Below are positions 9,468 through 17,959 of a DNA stretch of 20,000 nucleotides, piece by piece. Both the position numbers and the translations under genes were made by a program. Source of the DNA: Halisarca cf. caerulea. Lineage: Eukaryota; Porifera; Demospongiae; Chondrillida; Halisarcidae. The notes under the pieces were generated by a model. The model searched no databases. It saw nothing but the letters and a program-made list of their open reading frames with translations, and was not told the origin of the DNA. The stretch is taken from assembly GCA_963170055.1 (NCBI GenBank), contig CAUJGJ010000242.1:5568359-5588358 (forward strand), given 5' to 3'. How positions within the stretch are numbered: the stretch's first letter is position 1; the number at the start of each line of letters is the position of its first letter.

Positions 9468-9673
9468 GCCAAAGGGAAAAATGCAAAATCTCACGGTTAC
9501 GCAACCATGTGCACACTGCCAATCTTTGGCCTCAGAAATGGGGGAGATTTGAAGATCTGGAAAGAATTTGCACACTCAACTATAACTGAGTGGTATCAGT
9601 AACAGAGGTATGAACTAAAGTTCCTCACACCAAATGGGGACATTCTATACATTGTTGTGGTCCTTGAATATGA
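9468..9673. other. upstream flank of TCAF-like copy 2
   Basis: Non-coding; nothing recognised beyond the core promoter listed next. Confidence 0.4.
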
Positions 9674-9711
9674 CATTAAGGTACTTCGCATCATCATAAC
9701 ACTAGTCAGAT
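9674..9711 (+). promoter_or_regulatory. weak TATA-like box and initiator of TCAF-like copy 2
   Basis: CATTAAG at 9674-9680 lies about 32 bases before GTCAGAT (A at 9708), followed by a 24-base leader to the ATG at 9732. The spacing matches the two sister genes although the TATA match is poor. Confidence 0.4.
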
Positions 9712-9731
9712 AGAGTGGAGAGGATCACAGA

Positions 9732-10952
9732 ATGCAGGCACTTCTCTGTGTGTTTCTCTTGATTTATACCAACTTCTTTCAGGGCGTAAAGGGCATTGTC
9801 GGTTCGACAGGCCCCAACTGTCAGTGTGGAACTCCCGCTAGTGACAGTTACAAGCTCCTGTTTGGAGTGAGGACACTCAATCTGACCAGTGGAGCGAAGA
9901 CTGCAGTTCTACAAGTAACAGGAGATGCCTTTAGCTTTCTTGAAGGAGAAAACGGTCCAGTATTTGCTGCAGCACGCTACGGGTGCGGGAAAGTTGCGGT
10001 TGTTGGAAGTCAAGAAGAACTTCTGCGAAGGAGTCCCAACGTACAGCCTGTAATGTTAACCAGCATTCTCAGATGGCTCTCTTCTACCGGAGGTAAGAAG
10101 ATAGGTATTTTGTCACTGCACGGGAAGCTCCGAGGATTAATTGCAGCCTTCCATGCTGACACACGCTACACTGTGACTAACGTAGCGTCACGCTTTGATG
10201 TTGAACCATACGACATTCTGATAGCTCAGACAAGAACAAACTTCAACAACAAGGTGAACCGAGGCATACTGGAGGCAGTGAAGGCTGGAAAATCACTCCT
10301 ACTGGTAACACGTTTGTCAAGAAACATCAATGAACTGTCACAAACGTTTGGAATCACCATCACTGACACACTAACAGATGTAAATGTAGCAATCAATCCC
10401 CCTGAACTGCCTGATCCTTCTGAATGCATCACAACTGAAGTGGACTTTGGAGATTTCAAGCCTGGTGAAATTACCTCAATTGCAGACAATGGTTTCGTTC
10501 CACAGGAGGGAATTGGAGCTTCCTATTATGGAATAGGCAAAGTACTAGTCATTGGGAATCAGGCTCTATTCCAGAGAGGATCCACATTCAGGGAGAATAC
10601 AGATTTCATCACTGAGGCTCTCTCTTGGGTACAGGATTGCAACAACTGCTCGTGTGAAGTTGGATACATGATGAGGGGGACACCTTTTGTTAGGATGAGT
10701 AAATACCTCGAACAAATGGGCAAAGATGTTCCAGCAGTAGAAATCACTCCAGACGAGATGTGCACAACGTGCTGTGTTGGGATTAACCTGGGAGTGGTGA
10801 GAGGGGACAATGTTGATGCAAAGGCTGTCCAGGGGTACGTCTACAACGGAGGCTGTCTCATCCTCACATGTCCAAATGCAGCTACTAACATAAGACCCAT
10901 AAATGACCTGCTGGAGCCCTTTGGACTGGAGATACCTCTGCGAAAGGACTAG
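9732..10952 (+). CDS. secreted TCAF/FAM115-like protein, copy 2 (no M60 domain)
   Basis: An intronless frame of 406 residues ending in TAG. The start ATG begins a signal peptide (MQALLCVFLLIYTNFF, cut near residue 21) followed by a Cys-x-Cys motif (NCQC). The two TCAF modules are complete: GDAFSFLEG, AARYGCGKVAV, ILRWL and YDILIAQT in the first; YYGIGKVLVIGNQALF, CNNCSC, CTTCC, VYNGGCLIL and FGLEIP in the second. As in its neighbours, the peptidase part of TCAF proteins is missing. The N-terminal half differs from the sisters at roughly half of its positions, while the C-terminal half is nearly the same. Sequons lie at NLT (residue ~52) and NCS. The gene starts 1486 bases after the copy 1 stop and 862 bases before the copy 3 start, all in one direction, so it is a tandem duplicate. 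The biochemical role is unknown. Confidence 0.85.
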   Translation: MQALLCVFLLIYTNFFQGVKGIVGSTGPNCQCGTPASDSYKLLFGVRTLNLTSGAKTAVLQVTGDAFSFLEGENGPVFAAARYGCGKVAVVGSQEELLRRSPNVQPVMLTSILRWLSSTGGKKIGILSLHGKLRGLIAAFHADTRYTVTNVASRFDVEPYDILIAQTRTNFNNKVNRGILEAVKAGKSLLLVTRLSRNINELSQTFGITITDTLTDVNVAINPPELPDPSECITTEVDFGDFKPGEITSIADNGFVPQEGIGASYYGIGKVLVIGNQALFQRGSTFRENTDFITEALSWVQDCNNCSCEVGYMMRGTPFVRMSKYLEQMGKDVPAVEITPDEMCTTCCVGINLGVVRGDNVDAKAVQGYVYNGGCLILTCPNAATNIRPINDLLEPFGLEIPLRKD

Positions 10953-11390
10953 AAAAAAAATGCACAAGCTTCACATTTGAAATTCCGTGCTAACTGACTG
11001 AACTAGTAGTGCTCGAGGATAGTACACACGTACGCATGTACGTATGCATGTGTACATACAGTATGTGATTGGATGTGTGTACAATTCAAGTGACTGAAGA
11101 TAATTATAAAAATGTCATATAGTGTAGACCGTACAACATTCATGCATGCATGTCAAGCGATTTGCTCCATTTCCATAGAAACAGTGTACTTGACTACTCA
11201 AAATGTGTACACACACATACGTACATACGTATATGCACATACGTACATACAGTACATAAGTACGTATATGCATGTACATACAGTACATATGTACATATGT
11301 GGACATATTCACACTTCTATTCAGGGAATCTGACTATGAGTACGTATCGTGCTACCCCAACTCCACCTATGTGGTTATACTGTGTGTACA
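10953..11390. repeat. low-complexity ACGTAC/CATGTA-rich flank
   Basis: From about 11020 to 11310 the DNA is dominated by TACGTA, GTACAT and GCATGC palindromic words, alternating purine and pyrimidine. It looks like a decayed (TACG)n or (CATA)n tract. No poly(A) signal of canonical form was found after copy 2. Confidence 0.6.
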
Positions 11391-11421
11391 GTGAAACTTG
11401 ACTTAAGTCCACCTGGATAGA
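11391..11421. mobile_element. pogo-type terminal motif before the tandem array
   Basis: ACAGTGAAACTTGACTTAAG resembles the CAGTG-type ends of the TA-bordered elements at 2350-3240 and leads directly into the 75-base tandem units. The two together may be one element with an internal tandem array. Confidence 0.3.
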
Positions 11422-11646
11422 AGGACCACCTGTCTATTAAGACTACTCTGGACAGATCCACAAACCACATAGTCAGTACTGTTTTACCTCTACATGAGAA
11501 CCACCTGTCTATAAAGACCACTCAGGACCAGTCCAGGAAACACTAAATCAGTACTGTTGCACCTCTACACAAGGACCACCTGTCTATAGAAACCACTCCC
11601 AGGCAGGTCGAGGAAACACTAAATCCATACAAGAACACAGTCAACC
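11422..11646. repeat. three tandem copies of a 75-base unit
   Basis: The phrase AGGACCACCTGTCTATTAAG and its near copies start at 11422, 11497 and 11572, an exact 75-base period. Later in each unit AAACACTAAATCAGTACTGT and variants recur. The units differ at several positions, so the array is old. It ends about 110 bases before the TATA-like box of copy 3. Confidence 0.75.
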
Positions 11647-11756
11647 AAGTGTGTACAGACAAGTAGGGACATCGAATTACACCTATTTACACCTAAGCCT
11701 CATAAAAGCCAGGATTCTTCAAATGCCGGCCACATACCTTCATAAGTTTGTGTTGC

Positions 11757-11791
11757 TTTAAAATATACCACCAGTTCAGCCGTCTCAGTCC
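11757..11791 (+). promoter_or_regulatory. TATA-like box and initiator of TCAF-like copy 3
   Basis: TTTAAAATATA at 11757-11767 precedes TCAGTCC (A at 11787) by about 28 bases. TCAGTC is a strong metazoan initiator match. The leader to the ATG at 11815 is 28 bases. Confidence 0.6.
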
Positions 11792-11814
11792 AACACGTGA
11801 GAGAAAAGAAGAGA

Positions 11815-13017
11815 ATGAAGGTGCTTCCGACAGCTCTTCTTGTCCTGGCAGCACTTTACCTGCAGCAGACAAAAGCTATTTTGGAATGCCCCTGCTCAAC
11901 AGCAGAAGACGATGCATCTGAACTTCTGTTTGATATTGAGACTGTTAATCTGACAGAGGCCAGACAAGCACCAGTTCTGGAGTTGTCAGGAGACGCATTT
12001 CCCGTCATTGAAGGGAATGATGGTACAGTGTGTGCTGCCGCACGCTGCGGATGCGGGAGAGTGGTTGTATGCGGGAGTCAGGAAGCATTCACAGCCGCTG
12101 GAGATGATATCCAACCCTTGCTCAGCAACATCTTAAAATGGCTGGGAAGTAACGGAGGAAAGAGAGTATGTGTTCTGTCTTTGGGTGGAAATTTGCGGCC
12201 TATAGTTGAAGGTGCACTGAACAACACCTGCTTCACTATAACAGACCCACCATCCAGGACGGAGTTGGACGACTGCGACATACTGATCCTTCAGACAAGA
12301 ACAAACTTGAACAATCCTACCAATAATGTAATAATAGATGCAGTAAAAGGAGGGAAGGCACTCTTCTTGATAACAAGGCTTTCCAACAACGTCAATGAAC
12401 TGCCAGAAGAATTCGGTATCACCATCACTGAAACACTGACAGATGTTGAGTATACTGTCCCACCTCCCGAACCGTGTGACCCTTCTGAAGCCATCACAAC
12501 TGAAGTGGACTTTGGAGACTTTGAACCTGGTGAAATTACCTCAATTGCAGACAACGGCTTTGTTCCACAGGAGGGAATTGGAGCTTCTTATTACGGAACA
12601 GGCAGAGTACTAGTTGTTGGGAATCAGGCTCTATTCCAAAGAGGACCTACATTCAGGGAGAACACAGACTTCATCACTGAGGCACTCTCCTGGGTACAGG
12701 ATTGTAACAACTGCACATGTGAAGTTGGATACATGATGAGGGGGACACCTTTTGTTAGGATGAGTAAATACCTCGAACAAATAGACAAAGATGTTCCAGC
12801 AGTAGAAATCACTCCAGACGAGATGTGCACAACGTGCTGTGTTGGAATCAACCTGGGAGTGGTGAGAGGGGACAATGTCGACGCGGAGGCTGTCCAGGAG
12901 TACGTCTTCAACGGAGGCTGTCTCATCCTTACATGTCCAAATGCAGCTACTAACATAAGACCCATAAATGACCTGCTGGAGCCCTTTGGACTGGAGATAC
13001 CACAGCGAAAAGGTTAG
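11815..13017 (+). CDS. secreted TCAF/FAM115-like protein, copy 3, cysteine-enriched (no M60 domain)
   Basis: An intronless frame of 400 residues ending in TAG. The frame is open a little further upstream, but the codon at 11797 is GTG. The first ATG after the initiator is 11815 and starts a classical signal peptide (MKVLPTALLVLAALYLQQTKA), then ILECPC. The same two TCAF modules are present (GDAFPVIEG, NILKWL, CDILILQT; then YYGTGRVLVVGNQALF, CNNCTC, CTTCC, VFNGGCLIL, FGLEIP). Module 1 has cysteines where the sisters do not: TVCAAARCGCGRVVVCG near residues 73-89, RVCVL, DDCD and EPCDP. Sequons occur at NLT, NNT and NCT. From 12547 to the stop the DNA is nearly identical to copy 1, while the upstream part is clearly diverged. 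The missing M60 part is shared by all copies, so it is ancestral to the cluster and not a local truncation. Function unknown. Confidence 0.85.
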   Translation: MKVLPTALLVLAALYLQQTKAILECPCSTAEDDASELLFDIETVNLTEARQAPVLELSGDAFPVIEGNDGTVCAAARCGCGRVVVCGSQEAFTAAGDDIQPLLSNILKWLGSNGGKRVCVLSLGGNLRPIVEGALNNTCFTITDPPSRTELDDCDILILQTRTNLNNPTNNVIIDAVKGGKALFLITRLSNNVNELPEEFGITITETLTDVEYTVPPPEPCDPSEAITTEVDFGDFEPGEITSIADNGFVPQEGIGASYYGTGRVLVVGNQALFQRGPTFRENTDFITEALSWVQDCNNCTCEVGYMMRGTPFVRMSKYLEQIDKDVPAVEITPDEMCTTCCVGINLGVVRGDNVDAEAVQEYVFNGGCLILTCPNAATNIRPINDLLEPFGLEIPQRKG

Positions 13018-13538
13018 AGGTTACCAAGGCCAACCCTGAAACAAGATTCTTCATCCCAAGTTACTTCAATAGATGTAGAACTCAGTGCAACTAAAAAAGT
13101 TACAATTACTATAGTTATAGCCGTTACTATAGATAGATGCAATAGATACTGGGATGTATGTAAATATGTAGATCAAAGATTAATGGTTTATGTTTAACAA
13201 GTAGTTTACTATGAGAAATCTTTAAAAGCAAGTTCTGAAAAATTTGTTACAATACGTATCTCTTAAAAGTGCAGGTAGCATAAGAAATAGCACCCTTACC
13301 CTCTAAAGATACAAAACCCCATTAATACGTGTGTACGTATATAGTTCAGGCAAGCAGAAATAACATATTGCATACGTACGTACGTATGCATATGTCATTG
13401 AAGAATCTTTGTCCCACATACATACTGTACATAAGTACCTATGTATGTATTGTACGTACGTATCCTTTAATACCACCAGCACGTCATTGGCTTTTAAGAC
13501 TAAAAGTGATAAGCCAACAATTGTACGTATTCCTTGTA
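13018..13538. other. 3' flank of TCAF-like copy 3
   Basis: AT-rich and non-coding, with TACGTA/CATACGTACGTACGTATG words at 13370-13390 and 13455-13465. Nothing else was recognised. Confidence 0.4.
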
Positions 13539-13544
13539 AATAAA
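13539..13544 (+). promoter_or_regulatory. possible poly(A) signal AATAAA
   Basis: Canonical AATAAA about 520 bases after the copy 3 stop and just before the large microsatellite. It is the only canonical signal seen after any of the three TCAF-like genes. Confidence 0.35.
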
Positions 13545-13605
13545 TGACAATTATTTAGGACTTTGGTGTTATCCATCCAAGTGCATGTACAATCACGCAT
13601 TGCAC

Positions 13606-13823
<218 letters not shown>

Positions 13824-13900
13824 ACCACTATTCCAAAGCTCTGTGCATGCAATGTAGTTAGAGATCTCAGAAGAAATAAGATGACACAATCATAAGCCTA

Positions 13901-13927
13901 CATACATACATACATACATACATACTG

Positions 13928-13989
<62 letters not shown>
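13901..13989. repeat. (CATA)n followed by (CA)n
   Basis: Tetranucleotide CATA repeats at about 13901-13925 and then a pure CA run at about 13937-13989. Confidence 0.93.
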
Positions 13990-13993
<4 letters not shown>

Positions 13994-14309
13994 CGTATGT
14001 ACATATACGTACATCCTTAAGATACAGTACAAGAGACTACCAAACTCTGTCAATACACACACACAGGTGACAGCTGTCTCACATCCACAGCTAATTTCAT
14101 TTGGCAGAATAGTTACCATGGTCCCCAAGCAAACATAGGAGCTCAACTGTATGGTGCTATAATATTTGGAATATTTTCAGAAGAGATAAAATGATAGCAT
14201 TCTGAGGTGGTGTCGTGATGGAATTCCAATCAAACCCAAACATGTGAGCAGTGGCTGGACCGAGGTATATACGTATATGCTGCATACACACATGTATCAC
14301 AGACGTGCA

Positions 14310-14372
14310 CACTGGCCCGCACACACACACACGAGCACACACACGCGCGGGCGCACGCACGCACGCACACTT
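14310..14372. repeat. CA/CG alternating tract
   Basis: CACACACGCGCGGGCGCACG-type alternation, GC-richer than the other microsatellites here and of the kind able to adopt Z-DNA. Confidence 0.8.
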
Positions 14373-14519
14373 ACTCGCACACAAACATGCATGAATGCAC
14401 ACGTGTGTATGGGCAGGTGGTGCTTTTAGAGGGATGAAAACTGAGACACTCAGCAGCTTACATGTACAAATCATACCTGTCAGCCTCAACCACTGGAAAC
14501 ATTAATTAATATGACTTGG

Positions 14520-14870
14520 GTTTCTATGTTAGACTCTTGGTGGGGTGCTGGTCATTGGCTGGTGCCCTAAATGCTATTAGCCCGGGTATTGTCAAGTTTA
14601 AGGTTGGGAATCACTGCTGCTGTGAGTTCGGTGGATACGCCATCACTCTTCAGCTGTAGCCCAGCCCTCCCCATCTCGTGGGGCTTGCAATCTCACAGAT
14701 GGGCAACCTCTGAATGCACAAGGGGGGCACCAGGGATGGTGGGGGTAGCTGTGTCCATATCCAGTGGGTCTCTCCCTCACTGATGTCCGATGGCTGATCA
14801 CCCCCATTGGGCCTCTTTGGGGCCCAACAGTGGAGACTACAATAGCCCATACTGCAGGCTGTGGTACTAC
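14520..14870. other. unidentified GC-rich island
   Basis: About 350 bases are clearly GC-richer than the surroundings (CCCAGCCCTCCCCATCTCGT, GGGCCTCTTTGGGGCCCAAC). Frames are open on both strands for part of it, but none has a recognisable domain or clear splice borders. GGGCCTCTTTGGGGCCC is a small imperfect palindrome at about 14809-14825. It could be an old retroelement or SINE fragment, or an exon of the unidentified minus-strand gene starting near 17.1 kb. Confidence 0.4.
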
Positions 14871-14901
14871 AAGTTACGTACATACGAGTTACAAGTAATA
14901 A

Positions 14902-14904
<3 letters not shown>

Positions 14905-14946
<42 letters not shown>
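14905..14946. repeat. (TG)n microsatellite
   Basis: A TG run of about 42 bases. It is the only clear microsatellite in the window with TG and not CA on the plus strand. Confidence 0.95.
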
Positions 14947-14947
<1 letters not shown>

Positions 14948-15203
14948 ATGTACATACGTATTACACCATGAACACACATAAGACATGATAGTAAAATTGC
15001 AACCGCAACATCACATACGTACCTACGTATGTACATACAGTACAACACCAATAATGCTTGAATGTGTGACAATTGATGTATGGACTGTAGTGGAAAGAGA
15101 GCTCTGGATATGGTGTTCGACCACAAGTTATATTGTACCTCAATGGCAGTTTCACACAGTAAATGTCCAAAAACTGGCTGCTATTTACAGCACTGCACAG
15201 ACG

Positions 15204-15205
<2 letters not shown>

Positions 15206-15246
<41 letters not shown>

Positions 15247-15261
15247 ACACATGCACACACA

Positions 15262-15316
<55 letters not shown>

Positions 15317-15325
15317 GCACACACA
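15206..15325. repeat. (CA)n microsatellite
   Basis: About 120 bases of CA with TACACA, TGCACA and CTCACA interruptions. Confidence 0.95.
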
Positions 15326-15463
15326 AAGCTCAAGAAATGATCAGCTTCTCTACACATGTCATAGGGTCACAAAGGTGACGAAATGCGAGAAATGATGTCT
15401 TCAATAACAACAACAACACATACCTACCCACATAATCCATTGAGTGCACCTATACAACTACAT

Positions 15464-15785
15464 GTATACTGAATTTTTGTGAGGTAATATTTTCGCTATA
15501 TTCATGAATTGTAATGATTCGCAAAACTTTCATTGTGAAAATTTAGACACGTATTAAAGTTGGAAAACAGTGCACATTAAAAAAATTCTCTAAAGAAAGG
15601 AGTGTTGACCTGAGCGAAAGAACAATCCGAACATGTAACGGTTGAGAAATAGATGCAACTTGGAAACATATAACAAACGCAAACAAAATTCTTCACATTA
15701 CGTAAATAAAACTCGTAAAAAAATTTACTTCAATTCATGAAAACTTTCGTCCTGCAAATTTTCCACCCTATGGTATATACAGTAG
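15464..15785. mobile_element. foldback MITE related to the 3393-3691 element
   Basis: The left part (TATACTGAATTTTTGTGAGG, then TTCATGAATTG) is mirrored on the right: the minus-strand reading of the end gives TACCATAGGGTGGAAAATTT and then again TTCATGAATTG. Phrases such as GTGAAAATTT and AAACTTTCGTCC are shared with the element at 3393-3691. There is no coding capacity. Confidence 0.5.
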
Positions 15786-16185
15786 AGATTGTGCAACAGA
15801 GTCACTTCAAGAGAAATATCGCTTAGAAAGAGTGATTTCTGTGAAGAGTTATCTTGATATCCTTTCCAAGAAAAGCTTTAAGTTCACTGCACTGAGAATT
15901 ATGCTAGACGGATTTCATCGCACAATACTTCATACCCTGGCAGCTGCAGCTTGGAGGCATTGCTATCAGCCAAGGCCTAGGGTACATACTCCCATTACAC
16001 ATCAATTAACATCAATTTCCAATGGTAACCTAGCAATCAACCTGGCACAGAGAAGCAGCTACTTTGAGAATGCAGATATGCAACTGGTAATTGGGCAATT
16101 ATGCCTCTCAATCAAACACAATTAAGAGCTGCTCATCATCATCTCTCTCCAAAAGGAAAGAGAACTGTTGCCAATGGTAACAAAT
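15786..16185. other. non-coding interval
   Basis: A 97-residue open frame lies at 15832-16125 but has no recognisable domain, no conserved-looking segment and no splice or promoter context. I see no supported gene. Confidence 0.4.
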
Positions 16186-16260
16186 ACAGTAAGACCTCTG
16201 TAATTCAGTCACCTTGGGACCAGGAGAATTGGGCCAAATTGGAGAGGTGGGAAGGGTAGA
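16186..16260. mobile_element. pogo/Tigger-type element fragment
   Basis: TACAGTAAGACCTCTGTAAT at 16186 matches the general form of pogo/Tigger terminal repeats, followed by the usual AATTGGGCCAAATTGGAGAG-type interior. No right end was found, so it is truncated. Confidence 0.4.
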
Positions 16261-16512
16261 CAGGTCCATTCCAAATAATGGGTGACTTTTGGGAACAAAG
16301 GTTATGGCTGGTTTAGACAGCATGATGGATGTAATGAGGCTCCGATTAGAGTAGTTTCATTGTACTTGTATAAGAGCAGTGGTAACCTGTCTACTGCGAC
16401 TCATACATACTATGCAGATGACTGTAAAGATGCACTTCGAAATGGACTGATTCCAATGCACTTGAGTAGCAAGTATAGGTATTGCAGGGGGAGTAGGGAG
16501 CAGGGGCTTGAG

Positions 16513-16533
16513 CCCCACCCACCCCCCACCCCC
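16513..16533 (-). other. G-quadruplex-type motif on the minus strand
   Basis: The plus strand reads CCCC-A-CCC-A-CCCCCC-A-CCCCC, so the minus strand has four G runs of at least three separated by single bases, the most stable quadruplex arrangement. A second C-rich stretch (16621-16641) with three long C runs lies about 110 bases away. Confidence 0.7.
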
Positions 16534-16771
16534 ATATATACACACATACAAACTCTTGAGATAATGATATTATATTACGAGATAATTTTATACAACCAAT
16601 GCATATCTGTTCATAATATACCCCCCCACCCCCAACCCCCACACTAACTTTTGGAAGCTGCTGCCACCCCAGCATTGCATAAACAAGACTACATACGTAC
16701 ATACATATGTAAACTCTCATTCATTCACATGGGAATGCAAGAATTAAATGCCCAAAAGCTCATGCCAAGAA

Positions 16772-16772
<1 letters not shown>

Positions 16773-16807
<35 letters not shown>

Positions 16808-16808
16808 A
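16773..16808. repeat. (CA)n microsatellite
   Basis: A CA run of about 36 bases with one TACACA interruption near the end. Confidence 0.9.
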
Positions 16809-16968
16809 AGAAATCTTAATAGCACTGTTTGTACAAGACCTCTTTTGATTACAGACGCGCAGGGTATGACACGTGTGCATGTACACGCTTGTTTGAAAGC
16901 CACTGGGGTTGAAACAGGCAAGCTTTTAGCTGCTTCAGACGACTACGTGAGGCGTTTCTGCGCGTGTT

Positions 16969-17106
16969 CAGTACGCTCAGTCTGCCATTAGAAAGACACT
17001 CACTAGAAACTACTCGGCAACGCTATCTACACGCGAGCAATATTTAAAACTAAAAGTCACAGTACGCTCACTCGATCTTCCATTAGAAAGACACTCACCG
17101 AGGCTA
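16969..17106. repeat. diverged direct duplication of ~46 bases, 91 apart
   Basis: CAGTACGCTCAGTCTGCCAT at 16969 and CAGTACGCTCACTCGATCTT at 17060 begin two copies that share CCATTAGAAAGACACTCAC exactly and end in CTAC (17013 and 17106). Read on the minus strand, each copy contains GTGAGTGTCTTTCTAATGG, a consensus splice donor. Confidence 0.65.
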
Positions 17107-17147
17107 CAGCAGGCTAGTTCCTGCAAGCATGTCACGGTTTCCCCCAT
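17099..17147 (-). CDS. candidate first coding exon of an unidentified minus-strand gene
   Basis: On the minus strand an ATG at 17147 opens the frame MGETVTCLQELACCSL, reaching CTCG/GTGAGT at 17099/17098, a consensus donor. The frame is open further upstream to another ATG at 17216, so the start is uncertain. CpG-rich DNA with CRE and CCAAT matches lies upstream at 17300-17403. No second exon was recognised downstream. It would start just after the 3' end of the USP gene, in the same direction. Confidence 0.3.
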
Positions 17148-17376
17148 AGCTCCTCTCTTCTCGCTGTTCGCTAAGACACCGTGGCCGACGCTGCATGTGA
17201 TGTTCGTCTTAAACAATGTGGACTACGTACATCTGAAGGGTGAACATGTCGTACATCTTCGGGTGCTTCTTCAGTTGTAGGAAGACGTAAATCCTCAATC
17301 ATGCAGCTACATACATAGTCACCATTGTTTGCTGGGCGCTTGAGTTATTTCCCGCGCTTAAGATTCTGTACGCGAT

Positions 17377-17403
17377 TGACGTCATATGACAAAGACGTCC
17401 AAT
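17377..17403 (-). promoter_or_regulatory. CRE (TGACGTCA) and CCAAT box cluster
   Basis: TGACGTCA at 17377-17384 is a full palindromic CREB/ATF site. CCAAT lies at 17399-17403, and a second ACGTC half-site lies between them. The surrounding 16.9-17.4 kb is richer in CpG than most of the window. The likely target is the candidate minus-strand gene starting near 17.15-17.2 kb. A plus-strand target cannot be excluded. Confidence 0.4.
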
Positions 17404-17450
17404 CAACAAGCCCCTGGTTCAAATTAATTAATTTAAGAATAGATAAATCC

Positions 17451-17456
17451 TTTAAT
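17451..17456 (-). promoter_or_regulatory. possible poly(A) signal of the USP gene
   Basis: The minus strand reads ATTAAA here, about 266 bases after the USP stop codon at 17722-17724. No AATAAA was seen nearer. Confidence 0.35.
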
Positions 17457-17721
17457 GGTCCACAAAGTCTTTGTTTGCGGTCATGGTCTTACGAGACATC
17501 TTGCTATGTACATACATGAACTTTCTACAGTCTTGTTCATTCTTCACCAAGACAAGGATTCGATAACAAAATGCACAACATGCAGGTGAGGTTGGCATCA
17601 GCTGGGATGCATTTTCACGGCTCGATGGCGGGCTAGGGAACTCTGAAAAACACTCCTAAAAGTGGATAAAGGCAAGCAAATGGTGACTTTTATATGCGAG
17701 TAAATGTGGACTAACAGATTC

Positions 17722-17790
17722 TTACTGGTGCATGTAGAAGAGGACATATCCTGACTTTTGTCTTTTAGACCTCACCTCCTCTTCAGTTAT
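17722..17790 (-). CDS. USP-type protease, terminal coding exon
   Basis: 23 codons including TAA. The acceptor is TTTGTTCAG (AG at 17792-17791). The phase is 0, continuing directly from the previous exon (SSITK then ITEEEVRSKRQ). The aromatic FYMH ending is the last beta strand of the USP fold. Confidence 0.8.
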   Translation of the reverse strand: MTEEEVRSKRQKSGYVLFYMHQ

Positions 17791-17902
17791 CTGAACAAAG
17801 ACCAAAGAGCTCAGTGATTGGATAAAACACACACTGCTTCTACAGAACAATTATCATAGGTCTCACAGGAAATCACACAAATGCGCACGTGCGGGCACAT
17901 AC

Positions 17903-17959
<57 letters not shown>

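Noticed and set aside
11422..11646. CRISPR-like reading of the regularly spaced repeats
   Set aside because: There are only three units, with gradual divergence along the whole 75-base unit and no distinct spacers, in a eukaryotic setting. It is a plain tandem repeat.
15832..16125. 97-residue plus-strand frame
   Set aside because: No domain, no signal peptide, no promoter, splice or poly(A) context; such a length is expected by chance in 20 kb.
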